Positions 9,288 through 20,026 of a DNA stretch of 64,000 nt are shown here, one piece after another. The notes below the pieces were generated by a model. The model searched no databases and was not told where the DNA came from. It saw only the letters and a list, made by a program, of their open reading frames with translations. How positions within the stretch are numbered: position 1 is the stretch's first letter; each line of letters starts with the position of its first letter. Made by a program: the position numbers and the translations under genes. Origin of the DNA: Pseudomonas mosselii (lineage in GTDB: Bacteria; Pseudomonadota; Gammaproteobacteria; Pseudomonadales; Pseudomonadaceae). The DNA is taken from assembly GCF_003205295.1 (NCBI RefSeq), contig NZ_QJRP01000004.1, positions 186,001 through 250,000 of the forward strand, read 5' to 3'.

Positions 9288-10958
9288 ATGAAAGACGCGC
9301 TCCCCAGCCGCTACGCCTGCCTGGCCCTATGCCTGCTGTTCACCCTCGTCAGCCTACCCTTCCTCGCCCAGCACGACTGGCTCTGGCCCTTCACCGCCAT
9401 CAGCGCCCTGCTCAGCCTGGTGGGCCTCAACGACCTGCGTCAACGCCACCACGCCGTGCGCCGCAACTATCCGATCCTGGGCAACATCCGCTACCTGATC
9501 GAAACCATCCGCCCGGAGATCCGCCAGTACCTGATCGAAGGCGACGACGACAAGCTGCCGTTCTCCCGCGCCCAGCGTTCGCTGGTCTACGCCCGGGCCA
9601 AGAACGAAAGTGCCGAGAAAGCCTTCGGCACGCTCAACGACGCCTACAAACCAGGCTTCGAGTTCATCAGCCATTCGATGCTGCCGGTGCCGATGCCCGA
9701 TCCGGCCTCGTTCCGCATCCGCATCGGCGGCCCGCAATGCAGCCAGCCGTACTCGGCGTCGATCTTCAATATCTCGGCCATGAGCTTCGGCGCCCTCAGT
9801 GCCAACGCAATTGCCGCGCTGAACAAGGGCGCGCGCCTGGGCCGCTTCGCCCATGACACCGGCGAGGGCAGCATCAGCCCTTACCACCGCGAACATGGCG
9901 GCGACCTGATCTGGGAGATCGGCAGTGGCTATTTCGGCTGCCGTACCGAGGACGGCCGCTTCGACCCCGATCGCTTCGCCGAACAGGCCCGCTCGGCCCA
10001 GGTGAAGATGATCGAGATCAAGCTCAGCCAGGGCGCCAAACCGGGCCACGGCGGAATCCTGCCGGGGCACAAGGTCAGCGCCGAGATCGCCGCCACCCGG
10101 GGCGTGCGCGAAGGCGAGGATTGCATCTCGCCGGCCGCCCACAGCGCCTTCAGCACGCCGCGGGAGCTGCTGCGGTTCGTCGCCCGGCTGCGCGAGCTGT
10201 CCGGCGGCAAGCCGGTGGGTTTCAAGTTCTGCCTGGGCCACCCGTGGGAGTTCATGGGCATCGCCAAGGCCATGCTGGCCACCGGCATCACCCCGGACTT
10301 CATCGTCGTCGACGGCAAGGAAGGCGGCACCGGCGCGGCGCCCCGGGAGTTCTCCGACAACATGGGCGTGCCGCTGCGCGACGGCCTGATGTTCGTGCAC
10401 AACACCCTGGTGGGGCTAAACCTGCGCGAGCGCATCCGCATCGGTGCGGCGGGCAAGCTGGTCAGCGCCTTTGACATCGCCAGCGTGCTGGCCATCGGCG
10501 CGGACTGGGTGAACTCGGCGCGGGGCTTCATGTTCGCCATCGGCTGCATCCAGTCGCAGAGCTGCCACACCAACAAGTGCCCTACCGGGGTAGCGACCCA
10601 GAACCCGCTGCGCCAGCGTGCGCTGGTGGTGCCGGAGAAGGCCGAGCGGGTCGCCAGCTTCCACCGCAACACCTTGCATGCCCTGGCCGAAATACTTGCC
10701 GCCGCCGGCCTGGACCATCCTTCTGAACTCAAGCCCAAGCACCTGGCGCGGCGTATCAGCGCCAGCGAGATCAGCCTGTTTTCCCAACTGCATACCTTCC
10801 TCAAGCCGGGCGAATTGCTCAGCGGCGCGATCGACAGCGAATTCTATGCACGGATGTGGCGGATGGCGCGCAGTGACAGCTTCGCGCCGGAGACGGGGGA
10901 GATCGAGGTGGCGCCGGTGGCGGTCAGCGTGCGCCGAAATGAAACAGCCCCGGCATAG
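9288..10958 (+). CDS. Membrane-anchored FMN-binding glutamate-synthase-like protein
   Basis: A 556-residue protein related to the FMN/synthase domain of the glutamate synthase large subunit. Two hydrophobic helices at about residues 10-27 and 33-50 anchor it to the membrane. The synthase domain follows, with MSFGALSANAIAALNKGA, a glycine-rich KPGHGG segment, DGKEGGTGAAP, and a Cys cluster GCIQSQSCHTNKCPTGVA (C420, C426, C431; Cx5Cx4C) that fits the 3Fe-4S site of GltB. The glutaminase domain is absent, so ammonia- or electron-linked chemistry other than classical GOGAT is possible. True substrate is unknown. It stands alone between a REP pair and a bidirectional terminator. Confidence 0.87.
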   Translation: MKDALPSRYACLALCLLFTLVSLPFLAQHDWLWPFTAISALLSLVGLNDLRQRHHAVRRNYPILGNIRYLIETIRPEIRQYLIEGDDDKLPFSRAQRSLVYARAKNESAEKAFGTLNDAYKPGFEFISHSMLPVPMPDPASFRIRIGGPQCSQPYSASIFNISAMSFGALSANAIAALNKGARLGRFAHDTGEGSISPYHREHGGDLIWEIGSGYFGCRTEDGRFDPDRFAEQARSAQVKMIEIKLSQGAKPGHGGILPGHKVSAEIAATRGVREGEDCISPAAHSAFSTPRELLRFVARLRELSGGKPVGFKFCLGHPWEFMGIAKAMLATGITPDFIVVDGKEGGTGAAPREFSDNMGVPLRDGLMFVHNTLVGLNLRERIRIGAAGKLVSAFDIASVLAIGADWVNSARGFMFAIGCIQSQSCHTNKCPTGVATQNPLRQRALVVPEKAERVASFHRNTLHALAEILAAAGLDHPSELKPKHLARRISASEISLFSQLHTFLKPGELLSGAIDSEFYARMWRMARSDSFAPETGEIEVAPVAVSVRRNETAPA

Positions 10959-10968
10959 GCCGGGGCTG
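10945..10968. terminator. Hairpin terminator shared by the convergent flavoprotein and porin genes
   Basis: A perfect 10-bp stem CAGCCCCGGC / GCCGGGGCTG with an ATAG loop. The TAG stop of the upstream gene (10956-10958) sits in the loop. There is no long T run, so it is a compact bidirectional hairpin. Confidence 0.6.
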
Positions 10969-10988
10969 CGGGTGACGCTAGATCAGGA

Positions 10989-12293
10989 TCAGAAGATGCT
11001 GATCGGGTACTCGACGAATACGCGGACTTCGTTGCCGTCGTCCATGTAGAAGTCGGCGACGTTGCGCGAAGTACGCAGGAAGGAGCTACGCAGCTTGACG
11101 GACAGGTCCTTGGCAGGGCCTTCCTGTACTACGTAGCGCAGCTGGTTGAAGATTTCGCGCTCTTTACCTTCGCCATTGCCGTGGGTGTTGATGTTGTCAC
11201 CACGCACATAGGCAACCTTGTAGGTCAGGCCAGGGACGCCGAATGCGCCAAAGTCCAGGCCGTAGCCGATCTGCCAGGAGCGCTCGTCTTCTGCGTTGAA
11301 GTCGGACCAGTAGGAGTTGGCCAGGTAGATGGTGGAACCGCCATCGCCGAAGCCGCCATCACGCTGGTAACCGCCATAGTTGTAGCCGGTATCGCCAGTG
11401 CTGCGTTGGTGCGCGATGGTCACCGAGTGAGGACCGAACGCATAGGTAGCCGCCAGGCTCCAGATGGTGTTGTCCTGATCGCCCTCACGCAGGCCCCATT
11501 TTTCAATGAACTTCTTGTCGAGCTTGGACTTGTAGCCATTGAAGTCCAAGGTCAGGGACTGGTCCGCCGCGATCGGGTAGACGTAGTTCATGCCCAGGTA
11601 GTGCTTTTTCATCACGTCTTCGTTGTCGGCGGTGTACAGCGACGCGGTGAAGTTGTCAGTGAACTTGTAGCTACCGCCCAGTACGTTGATTGCCTTCAGA
11701 CGACCACTGTCATGGCCTTGGGCGCTCTTTTGCACTTCGCTGGTGAAACGCCCAGCGTTCAGCTCCAGGCCTTTGATCTCTTTGGAATTGATCGAAGTAC
11801 CGCTGAAGCTTTCTGGCAGCAGGCGCGAATCGTCGTACTGCAGGACCGGCAGGGCCGGCATCTGGTCACCGTACTTGAGTACAGTGTTCGAGACACGGAA
11901 CTTGACCGCCGCACCGGCACGGGACAAGTCATTGGCCGCGTCGCTGCGCTCACGCTCGTTGAGCGTGTTTTCGCGCTTGAAGAAGTCGATGCCACCACCA
12001 CCGTTACGGCCCTTGCCACCATCCAGGCGCACAGCGTAAAGCGCGAATGCGTCAACGCCCACACCGACGGTGCCTTGGGTGAAACCGGAGGAGAAGTTAC
12101 CGATGAAGGCCTGGCCCCACTGGGACTGGTCGTTGATGTCGTGCTTCTTGTCACGGTTGATGAAGGCGTTGCGCAGCAGGACGTTGGCGTGGCTGTCCTC
12201 GATGAAGCCCTTGCTTTCGGCCTGCTCATTGGCCTGTGCCTGGGTCGCGGCGATCATCGCCAGGGCGACCAGGCTGATCCTGGTTTTCAACAT
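10989..12293 (-). CDS. OprD-family outer membrane porin
   Basis: A 434-residue outer membrane protein with a signal peptide (MLKTRISLVALAMIAATQAQA). The mature start GFIEDSHANVLLRNAFINRD is typical of OprD-family monomeric 18-strand channels, as are SSGFTQGTVGVGVDAFA, DGGKG and the terminal aromatic residue (EYPISIF). Such channels take up basic amino acids or small carboxylates; the substrate cannot be read from sequence alone. AAGGA precedes the ATG. It is transcribed alone, away from the TonB receptor gene. Confidence 0.92.
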   Translation of the reverse strand: MLKTRISLVALAMIAATQAQANEQAESKGFIEDSHANVLLRNAFINRDKKHDINDQSQWGQAFIGNFSSGFTQGTVGVGVDAFALYAVRLDGGKGRNGGGGIDFFKRENTLNERERSDAANDLSRAGAAVKFRVSNTVLKYGDQMPALPVLQYDDSRLLPESFSGTSINSKEIKGLELNAGRFTSEVQKSAQGHDSGRLKAINVLGGSYKFTDNFTASLYTADNEDVMKKHYLGMNYVYPIAADQSLTLDFNGYKSKLDKKFIEKWGLREGDQDNTIWSLAATYAFGPHSVTIAHQRSTGDTGYNYGGYQRDGGFGDGGSTIYLANSYWSDFNAEDERSWQIGYGLDFGAFGVPGLTYKVAYVRGDNINTHGNGEGKEREIFNQLRYVVQEGPAKDLSVKLRSSFLRTSRNVADFYMDDGNEVRVFVEYPISIF

Positions 12294-12678
12294 GTTATTT
12301 TCCTTATTTCGTATTCAAAAACGCTCTGCATTAGAACGCCAGGAACCAACGCCCCTTCGTAGGTTCGACGCTATGCGGATCCAAGCCGAAAGGCCCGCCA
12401 ATGGTCTGCAACGGGCCTTGCAGCCGCATGGCCAGATCATGGCCAGCAGGCGTAGAGCCCGAATCCTAGCCCTGCCTGCTCACACATGTCAAAAAAACGT
12501 GAAATGCAGGTTGATATAACCAAAAACAAGGTCGGCGCTGGTGCATTTCCATGCATATCTGCCGTGGGTCAGCGCAAATTTGTCTCTTTTGTGGAAAGCG
12601 GGCGAAATCCATGAAAACGTCATACGCCCATGCTCCCGCAGGCATCTCGAAACCCTGTCGGAAAATTGCCCTGAGCAG

Positions 12679-12707
12679 TGTGGGAGTGGCGGTGCGCCGC
12701 TCCCACA
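12679..12707 (+). repeat. Single REP-like hairpin
   Basis: TGTGGGAGTGGCG and CGCCGCTCCCACA form a 13-bp stem with one T-G pair around a three-base loop. It shares the GTGGGAG outer stem with the REP copies elsewhere in the window but lacks the partner copy. Confidence 0.6.
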
Positions 12708-12781
12708 AGCCATCCCCAGACGCATCCTTATGAATATCAAGACAATTCAGAATCAATCCAAATGAATAGCAACATCTTGAA

Positions 12782-12811
12782 ACATTTGTAAAGACAACCA
12801 TTTACAAATGT
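12782..12811. promoter_or_regulatory. Perfect 11-bp inverted repeat upstream of the TonB receptor gene
   Basis: ACATTTGTAAA (12782-12792) and TTTACAAATGT (12801-12811) are exact inverted copies separated by eight bases, about 70 bases before the receptor ATG. The size and spacing suit a dimeric repressor or activator site. An RNA hairpin in the leader is the alternative. Confidence 0.5.
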
Positions 12812-12827
12812 CGATGCAACAGTAAAT

Positions 12828-12846
12828 AGCAAGCATTACCATTCGC
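12828..12846 (-). promoter_or_regulatory. Candidate Fur box
   Basis: Read on the minus strand, this 19-mer (GCGAATGGTAATGCTTGCT) matches 11 of 19 positions of the Fur consensus by my hand alignment. It lies 36 bases before the start of a siderophore receptor, where Fur control is expected. The match is only moderate. Confidence 0.4.
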
Positions 12847-12881
12847 GCCCAATTTCTCACTCCCTTCCTTGGACGCCTTCG

Positions 12882-14972
<2,091 letters not shown>

Positions 14973-14996
14973 TCACCAGAGGCCATACACGGTCCG

Positions 14997-15116
14997 TGTA
15001 GGAGCGGCCTTGTGTCGCGAAAGGGCTGCGCAGCAGCCCCAGGATTTCAGCGTTCACGCAAAGATCGCCGGGGCCGCTTTGCGGCCCTTTCGCGACGCAA
15101 GGCCGCTCCTACAGGG
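14997..15116 (+). repeat. Long nested REP structure (CGACACAAGG type)
   Basis: TGTAGGAGCGGCCTTGTGTC at the left mirrors the GACGCAAGGCCGCTCCTACA at the right. Inside, each side carries a small GC hairpin (GGGCTGCGCAGCAGCCCC on the left, GGGGCCGCTTTGCGGCCC on the right). The whole can fold as a large cruciform between the TonB receptor gene and the small minus-strand gene. Confidence 0.85.
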
Positions 15117-15155
15117 GGAATGCGTATCCCGACCTGGAAACGTCCTCCAAACGAA

Positions 15156-15186
15156 AACGCCACCGCGTATGCGGTGGCGTTTTTTT
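15156..15186. terminator. Strong hairpin terminator
   Basis: AACGCCACCGC / GCGGTGGCGTT with a GTAT loop and a run of seven or eight T on the plus strand. It can end the siderophore receptor transcript and, on the other strand, the small gene at 15208-15405. Confidence 0.85.
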
Positions 15187-15207
15187 CTGCGACGGGGTCC
15201 TTCCCGG

Positions 15208-15405
15208 TCAATGCCAGACAGCCAGCAGAGCTTCGAGCTCTTCCTCGCTGATCAGACCTTGAGGGTATCGCCCATCCAGCAGGCGGCGTGGGTCGGTCGT
15301 CCTGACCCGATTGTCTCCATGACGTTTCAACCACTGAGCCAGGATTCTGAGCGATTGGTGACAGGCTGCCGTTGCGGGCAAAGCCGACTCACTTGCTGCG
15401 TTCAT
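15208..15405 (-). CDS. Small hypothetical protein, 65 residues
   Basis: An ORF of 65 codons with GAGGA just before the ATG and a strong terminator right after its stop. The product has a charged middle (LKRHGDNRVRTTDPRRLL) and an acidic end (ISEEELEALLAVWH). There is no signal peptide or membrane segment. It resembles small conserved proteins seen in Pseudomonas genomes, but I cannot name a family. The ORF on the opposite strand covering the same bases has less protein-like composition and no ribosome site. Confidence 0.55.
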   Translation of the reverse strand: MNAASESALPATAACHQSLRILAQWLKRHGDNRVRTTDPRRLLDGRYPQGLISEEELEALLAVWH

Positions 15406-15547
15406 TTCCTCACGTACTCCCTGGGCCGAGTGAGCGGCTAAGTTACTTCAGACGCGTTACAGAATGGCGTAGGCCCATTCGCCTGAAGTACGAGGAAAAA
15501 TCAATACAATTGCTGTGCCATGCCGCCTGACCGACTATCGCGAGCAT

Positions 15548-15576
15548 AAAAAAACCCGTCATTCGACGGGTTTTTC
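15548..15576. terminator. Hairpin terminator after agmatine deiminase
   Basis: AACCCGTC / GACGGGTT with an ATTC loop, flanked by seven A on the left and five T on the right, so it can work in both directions. It lies just past the stop of aguA (minus strand). Confidence 0.8.
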
Positions 15577-15589
15577 ATTCATTGGCCGA

Positions 15590-16696
15590 TCAACGTTTTA
15601 CCGGTGCCGGCTGCTGCTGGGTCAGGCAGTGGATGTTGCCACCGCCAAGCAGCAGCTCACGCCCCGGGATCATCACCACTTCATGATCCGGGAAGACCTT
15701 GGCCAGGATCGCCCGGGCCTGGGCATCGGCCGGGTCGTCGAAGCTCGGGGCGATGATGCCGCCGTTGACGATCAGGAAGTTCACGTAGGAACCGGCCAGG
15801 CGCACCGAGGGATCGCGCTCCTGGCTGCCCACCACGTGATCGACGCCGTCGCATTCTGCCTGGGTGGCATACAGCGGCCCAGGGATCGGCATCTTGTGCA
15901 CCACGAACTCGCGCCCTTTGGCGTCACGGGCGTTTTTCAGCACCTCGTAGGCGGCGTGGCAGCGCGCGTAGTTGGGGTCATTGGAATCATCGGTCCAGGC
16001 CAGTAACACTTCGCCGGGGCTGACGTAACAGCAGAAGTTGTCGACGTGGCCATCGGTCTCGTCGTTGTACAGGCCGTCCGGCAGCCAGACGATGGTCTCG
16101 ACCGCCAGGTGCTCGCGCAGGATCTCCTCGATCTGCTCGCGGTTCAGGTGAGGGTTGCGGTTGCGGTTGAGCAGGCACTCCTCGGTGGTGATCAGGGTGC
16201 CTTCGCCGTCGACGTGGATCGAGCCGCCCTCGAGCACGAAGCCTTCGGTGTGGTAGCGCTGCACACGCTCCATCTCCATGACCTTGGCGGCCAGCTCCTC
16301 GTCGCGGTTCCACGGTGCGTACAGGCCGCCATCGAAGCCGCCCCAGGCATTGAAGCCCCAGTCCACGCCACGCACCTCGCCGTGGTCGTTGATGACGAAG
16401 GTCGGCCCGGTATCGCGTACCCAGGCGTCGTCGTTGCTGATCTCGACCACACGGATGTTGGGCAGGTCGAGCTGGCGACGGGCGTTCTCGTACTGGCCGG
16501 CGGACACCGCCACGGTGACCGGCTCGAAACGGGCGATGGCCTTGGCCAGGGTCACGTGCGCGGCCTGCGCCGGCTTGCCGCCCAGGCGCCAGTTGTCCGG
16601 GCGCTCCGGCCAGACCATCCACACCTGGGTTTGCGGGGCCCATTCGGCGGGCATGTGGAAACCGTCGGCGCGGGGGGTCGAGTTGAGCGTTTTCAT
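15590..16696 (-). CDS. aguA: Agmatine deiminase
   Basis: A 368-residue protein of the peptidyl-arginine deiminase-like family. It hydrolyses agmatine to N-carbamoylputrescine and ammonia, a step from arginine to putrescine. Recognisable blocks are [22 protein letters not shown] at the N-terminus (family opening), [51 protein letters not shown], and the C-terminal [13 protein letters not shown] with the catalytic Cys357. The partner gene aguB is not next to it. A terminator follows; a REP pair precedes it. Confidence 0.95.
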   Translation of the reverse strand: MKTLNSTPRADGFHMPAEWAPQTQVWMVWPERPDNWRLGGKPAQAAHVTLAKAIARFEPVTVAVSAGQYENARRQLDLPNIRVVEISNDDAWVRDTGPTFVINDHGEVRGVDWGFNAWGGFDGGLYAPWNRDEELAAKVMEMERVQRYHTEGFVLEGGSIHVDGEGTLITTEECLLNRNRNPHLNREQIEEILREHLAVETIVWLPDGLYNDETDGHVDNFCCYVSPGEVLLAWTDDSNDPNYARCHAAYEVLKNARDAKGREFVVHKMPIPGPLYATQAECDGVDHVVGSQERDPSVRLAGSYVNFLIVNGGIIAPSFDDPADAQARAILAKVFPDHEVVMIPGRELLLGGGNIHCLTQQQPAPVKR

Positions 16697-16731
16697 CGAT
16701 GACCTCTAATGGCAACTGTCGGTGGTCCGGG

Positions 16732-16836
16732 GCCCGCTGCGCGCGCCTTTCGCGACGCAAGGCCGCTCCCACAGGTCGAACGCTATTCCTGTAGGAGCGG
16801 CCTTGCGTCGCGAAAGGACCGCAAAGCGGTCCCGGC
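16732..16836 (+). repeat. REP pair (CGACGCAAGG type)
   Basis: CTTTCGCGACGCAAGGCCGC (16747-16766) faces GCGGCCTTGCGTCGCGAAAG at about 16797-16816, followed by ACCGCAAAGCGGT. It lies upstream of aguA and downstream of the 966-residue fusion gene. Confidence 0.85.
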
Positions 16837-16938
16837 TGTTTAATGGCGAACACTTATATCCGATAAATATCGGCTTTTAAAGCAAGCCATGAGACCGTTT
16901 TCGCATAAGGCGTCATTGAAAATCGATAAGAATCGATT

Positions 16939-19839
16939 TCATAAGCCCTCCCCTAGAATCCGCTCCACGCTGTCGACGAAGTAGTCCACGCTGGCCCGCG
17001 TGGTGCACATCGGCGGCTTGATCTTGAGGATGTTCAGGTAGTCGCCGGTTGGCTGCATGAAGATCCCCAGGTCGCGCAGGCGATCGCACAGGATCATGGT
17101 TTCCTCGGTCGCCGGCTCCAGGGTCTGGCGATCGCGCACCAGTTCCAACCCCAGGTAGAACCCGGAACCGTGGGCGGCGCCAGCTAGCGGATATTTATCG
17201 ACCAACGCCTGCAGGCGGGCCTTGAAATGGCGACCGACGTCACGGGCGTTGTCCCACAGCCCTTCGTCGCGCATCACATCCAGCACTGCCATGCCGATGC
17301 GGCAACTGACCGGGCTGCCCCCGGCCGAGGAGAAGAAGTAGCCCTCGGCCTCCAGCGCCTCGGCGATCTCGCGCCGGGTGATCACCGCACCCAGCGGCTG
17401 GCCGTTGCCCATGCCCTTGGCCATGGTGATGATGTCCGGCACCACGCCCTGCTCCTCGAAACCCCAGAAATACTCGCCCAGGCGCCCGTAGCCGACCTGC
17501 ACCTCGTCGGCGATGCACACCCCGCCACGCTGGCGCACCTTGGCATAGGCCTCGCGCAGGTAGCCCGGCGGCAACGAGATGCCCCCGGCGTTGCCGTAAA
17601 CCGGCTCGCAGATCATCCCGGCCAGCTGGCGGCCACGGGCGTCGAGGTCGGCCAGCTTGGCATCGACATCGCGCAGGTAGTCGGCGGCGCTGTCGGCGCC
17701 CCGGTAGCGCCCGCGGAAGGTGTTCGGCGCCTCCACCGGGTGGACCCAGTCCGGGCGGGTTTCCAGGGCCCGGGGGTTGTCGGCGATGGAGGTGGAGATC
17801 GCGTCGGTGGCCACCGACCAGCCGTGGTAGGCCTCCAGTACGCTGAGCAGGTCGCGTCCACCGCTATAGGCCCAGGCCAGGCGGATCGCCAGGTCGTTGG
17901 CCTCGGTGCCGCTGTTGACCAGGAACACCCGGTCGAAGCCTTCAGGGGCCACGTCCAGCAGGCGTTCGGAGAACTCGGCAATGGCCGCGTAGTGGAAGCG
18001 CGAGTTGGTGTTGAGCAGCGACCACTGGCGCGCCGACTCGGCGACCATGCGCGGATGGCCATGGCCGAGCACCGCGACGTTGTTGAGCATGTCCAGGTAC
18101 GAACGGCCCTGCATGTCGATCAGGTAGTTGCGCCAGCCGCGCTCGATGTGTGGGGGCTGGGCGTAGTAATGCTTCTGCGAGCGGGCGAAGCTGGCATCGC
18201 GACGGGCCAGCAGGGCCTGCGGATCGGCCAGTGGATCGGCATCGCAGTCGAAGCCCAGCAAGGCGCGCGGTGACGGGCACAAGGCCAACCAGGCGGCGGC
18301 GTGGGACGGGGTGGCGAAAAAGGGTGGCCGGGTATCGGCATCCAGGCACAGTTGCACGCTAAGGAAGCCGCAGGTCGCCCCCAGCGCCTGCCCCTTGAGC
18401 AGCACCTGGCCATCGGCCGGCGCCTCTTCCAGGCCAGCGAGCCACAGGTTCCAGTGCGCGGTCCGCAGGCAGCCGCGGCCCTCTCCGGTGCGCTGCCAGA
18501 CACCAGCCTCGGGGGCTTGCAGCGGGCTGCCGGGCAACAGGTTCAACTCCACGCCCAGGGCACAGGTGGCCGGTTCTTCAGGTCGGTCGATGTGGGTTTG
18601 CGACAGGCGGTACTGCCCATGGAGGCTGCTCGCCGGCCCCGGCTGGGCGGCGAGCAGACGCTGGTCGAAGCCAGGTTGCTCCCAGTTGCCCGCCTCGCAG
18701 AGGGGGCTGAGCACGCCCAGGTCGACCCGGGCGACCGGCTGCCCGGCAAGGCTCGGCAGCAACGCGGCGCAACCGCTCATGTCCGGCCTCACGGGCACCT
18801 GGCCCGCCGCCTGCAGGATCGCGGCCTCCATCAACGCGGCGGGTACGGCGCAGGCAGTATCGAAGATCTCCCATTCATGGGCGATGTTGTCGCGGGTGTA
18901 CTGGTTGTCCGGATCGACGGCCAGCTGCTGTTCGCTGCTGAGCACCAGCACTGCGGCGCGGTTCAGCACCAGCGGCCACAAGGCACGCAGCTCCGCCTCC
19001 TGCAATGGGTTCGCCGCGTGATAGGCGCTGACCGCCGGCAGGATGCGCATGGGGTCGCCCTCGGCGTGGTGCAGGAGGGCCGCGCAGGTCACCGACAGGT
19101 CGGCGATGCGCCAGGTGCGCAGCAGATCGCCGAAGTCGATGACCCCCTGCACCTGCCACTGCCGCTGATCGTCGCGGGCCCAGACCACGTTGTCGTCGGT
19201 GATGTCCAGGTGGACTGCTTGCACCGGCAATTGCGGGATCAAGGGCTGCAAGTGAGCTGCCGCCACCCGTGCGACCTGTTCGACCTGTGCCCGTCGTTGC
19301 CCATCTTGCAACACCGGCATCAAGTGTTGGATCAACACCTGGGCATGCCGTGGGTCCCATTGCAGCGTGCGCTCAAGGCCAGGGTGATCGAAGTCGGCGA
19401 GCGCCAGGTCGATCCTGGCGCAAAGCGCGCCCAGTTCGGCAATTACCCGCGACGGCAGGTGCTTGAGGCGCGTCAGTGATTCACCGTCGATGTACTCGAG
19501 CAGTCGCACCCGCAGCCCCTGACCATCGATGTCCAGCGTCAGCAGGTCCGTGCCATCGCTGGTTAGGCGCACCGCCGGTACAGGTAGCCCTTGGCGGCGC
19601 AGATAGCCCAACGCGGCATGCTGGGCCTCGAGTTCGACCTGAACATAGCCTGCGTGACAAGCCTTGAGCACGTAGCGAGACCCGTTGCAGTCGAAACGCA
19701 GGTTCAAGTCCTGCTGGCTACCCATCATCTGCAGGCTTCCCTCCAGAACGTAATGTGTCCGCAGCAGAGCATGAGCCTGGGCCTCTCCAAGCACGGGTGC
19801 AGGCAGGCTGGATCGCTGGATCAGGGTTGAGAGGGACAT
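16939..19839 (-). CDS. Fusion: APH-fold kinase, degenerate M23/lipoyl-like domain, class III PLP aminotransferase/phospho-lyase
   Basis: A 966-residue three-part protein. Residues 1-330 are an aminoglycoside/choline-kinase-like fold with an ATP-binding Lys59 (YVLKA), the catalytic HLDITDDN loop (H210, D212, N217) and IDFGD (D235). Residues about 425-520 resemble an M23 peptidase/lipoyl fold (LGVELNL, GSPLQAPEAGV) without a visible zinc site. Residues about 545-966 are a class III aminotransferase with LVNSGTEANDLAIR, ADEVQVGYGR and the PLP lysine K808 in TMAKGMGNG. Related stand-alone pairs are hydroxylysine or ethanolamine kinases and PLP phospho-lyases, so kinase plus lyase acting on one amino alcohol is a reasonable inference. 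The substrate is unknown. Confidence 0.88.
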   Translation of the reverse strand: MSLSTLIQRSSLPAPVLGEAQAHALLRTHYVLEGSLQMMGSQQDLNLRFDCNGSRYVLKACHAGYVQVELEAQHAALGYLRRQGLPVPAVRLTSDGTDLLTLDIDGQGLRVRLLEYIDGESLTRLKHLPSRVIAELGALCARIDLALADFDHPGLERTLQWDPRHAQVLIQHLMPVLQDGQRRAQVEQVARVAAAHLQPLIPQLPVQAVHLDITDDNVVWARDDQRQWQVQGVIDFGDLLRTWRIADLSVTCAALLHHAEGDPMRILPAVSAYHAANPLQEAELRALWPLVLNRAAVLVLSSEQQLAVDPDNQYTRDNIAHEWEIFDTACAVPAALMEAAILQAAGQVPVRPDMSGCAALLPSLAGQPVARVDLGVLSPLCEAGNWEQPGFDQRLLAAQPGPASSLHGQYRLSQTHIDRPEEPATCALGVELNLLPGSPLQAPEAGVWQRTGEGRGCLRTAHWNLWLAGLEEAPADGQVLLKGQALGATCGFLSVQLCLDADTRPPFFATPSHAAAWLALCPSPRALLGFDCDADPLADPQALLARRDASFARSQKHYYAQPPHIERGWRNYLIDMQGRSYLDMLNNVAVLGHGHPRMVAESARQWSLLNTNSRFHYAAIAEFSERLLDVAPEGFDRVFLVNSGTEANDLAIRLAWAYSGGRDLLSVLEAYHGWSVATDAISTSIADNPRALETRPDWVHPVEAPNTFRGRYRGADSAADYLRDVDAKLADLDARGRQLAGMICEPVYGNAGGISLPPGYLREAYAKVRQRGGVCIADEVQVGYGRLGEYFWGFEEQGVVPDIITMAKGMGNGQPLGAVITRREIAEALEAEGYFFSSAGGSPVSCRIGMAVLDVMRDEGLWDNARDVGRHFKARLQALVDKYPLAGAAHGSGFYLGLELVRDRQTLEPATEETMILCDRLRDLGIFMQPTGDYLNILKIKPPMCTTRASVDYFVDSVERILGEGL

Positions 19840-20026
19840 GCAGGAAACCTCGTCTTTTCCTGTATATCGCCATTAGGCAGGCAAATTGGCAAGCTGCCAG
19901 CGTACAATTGCAGTTCGTCGCGCGCGATACGCAGCCCAACGTATTCCACTTGCACGCAGCTCAGTCAACCGACAAGCTGGCGGCCTCTAGTTACCGTCAT
20001 TATTTACAAGGAAAGAGAATCCGAAG

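Larger units (their letters stand above)
12294..12881. promoter_or_regulatory. 588-base divergent intergenic region (porin / siderophore receptor)
   Basis: No gene is supported here. It holds the 5' regions of both divergent genes, a 29-base REP-like hairpin (12679-12707), a weaker inverted repeat AAGGCCCG/CGGGCCTT (12390-12419), an 11-bp perfect inverted repeat at 12782-12811, and a Fur-like site at 12828-12846. The right half is distinctly AT-rich. Confidence 0.7.

Noticed and set aside
14997..15116. Possible CRISPR-like repeat
   Set aside because: The repeats are inverted pairs with hairpins found singly at many intergenic sites, not direct repeats with unique spacers; no cas genes are near.
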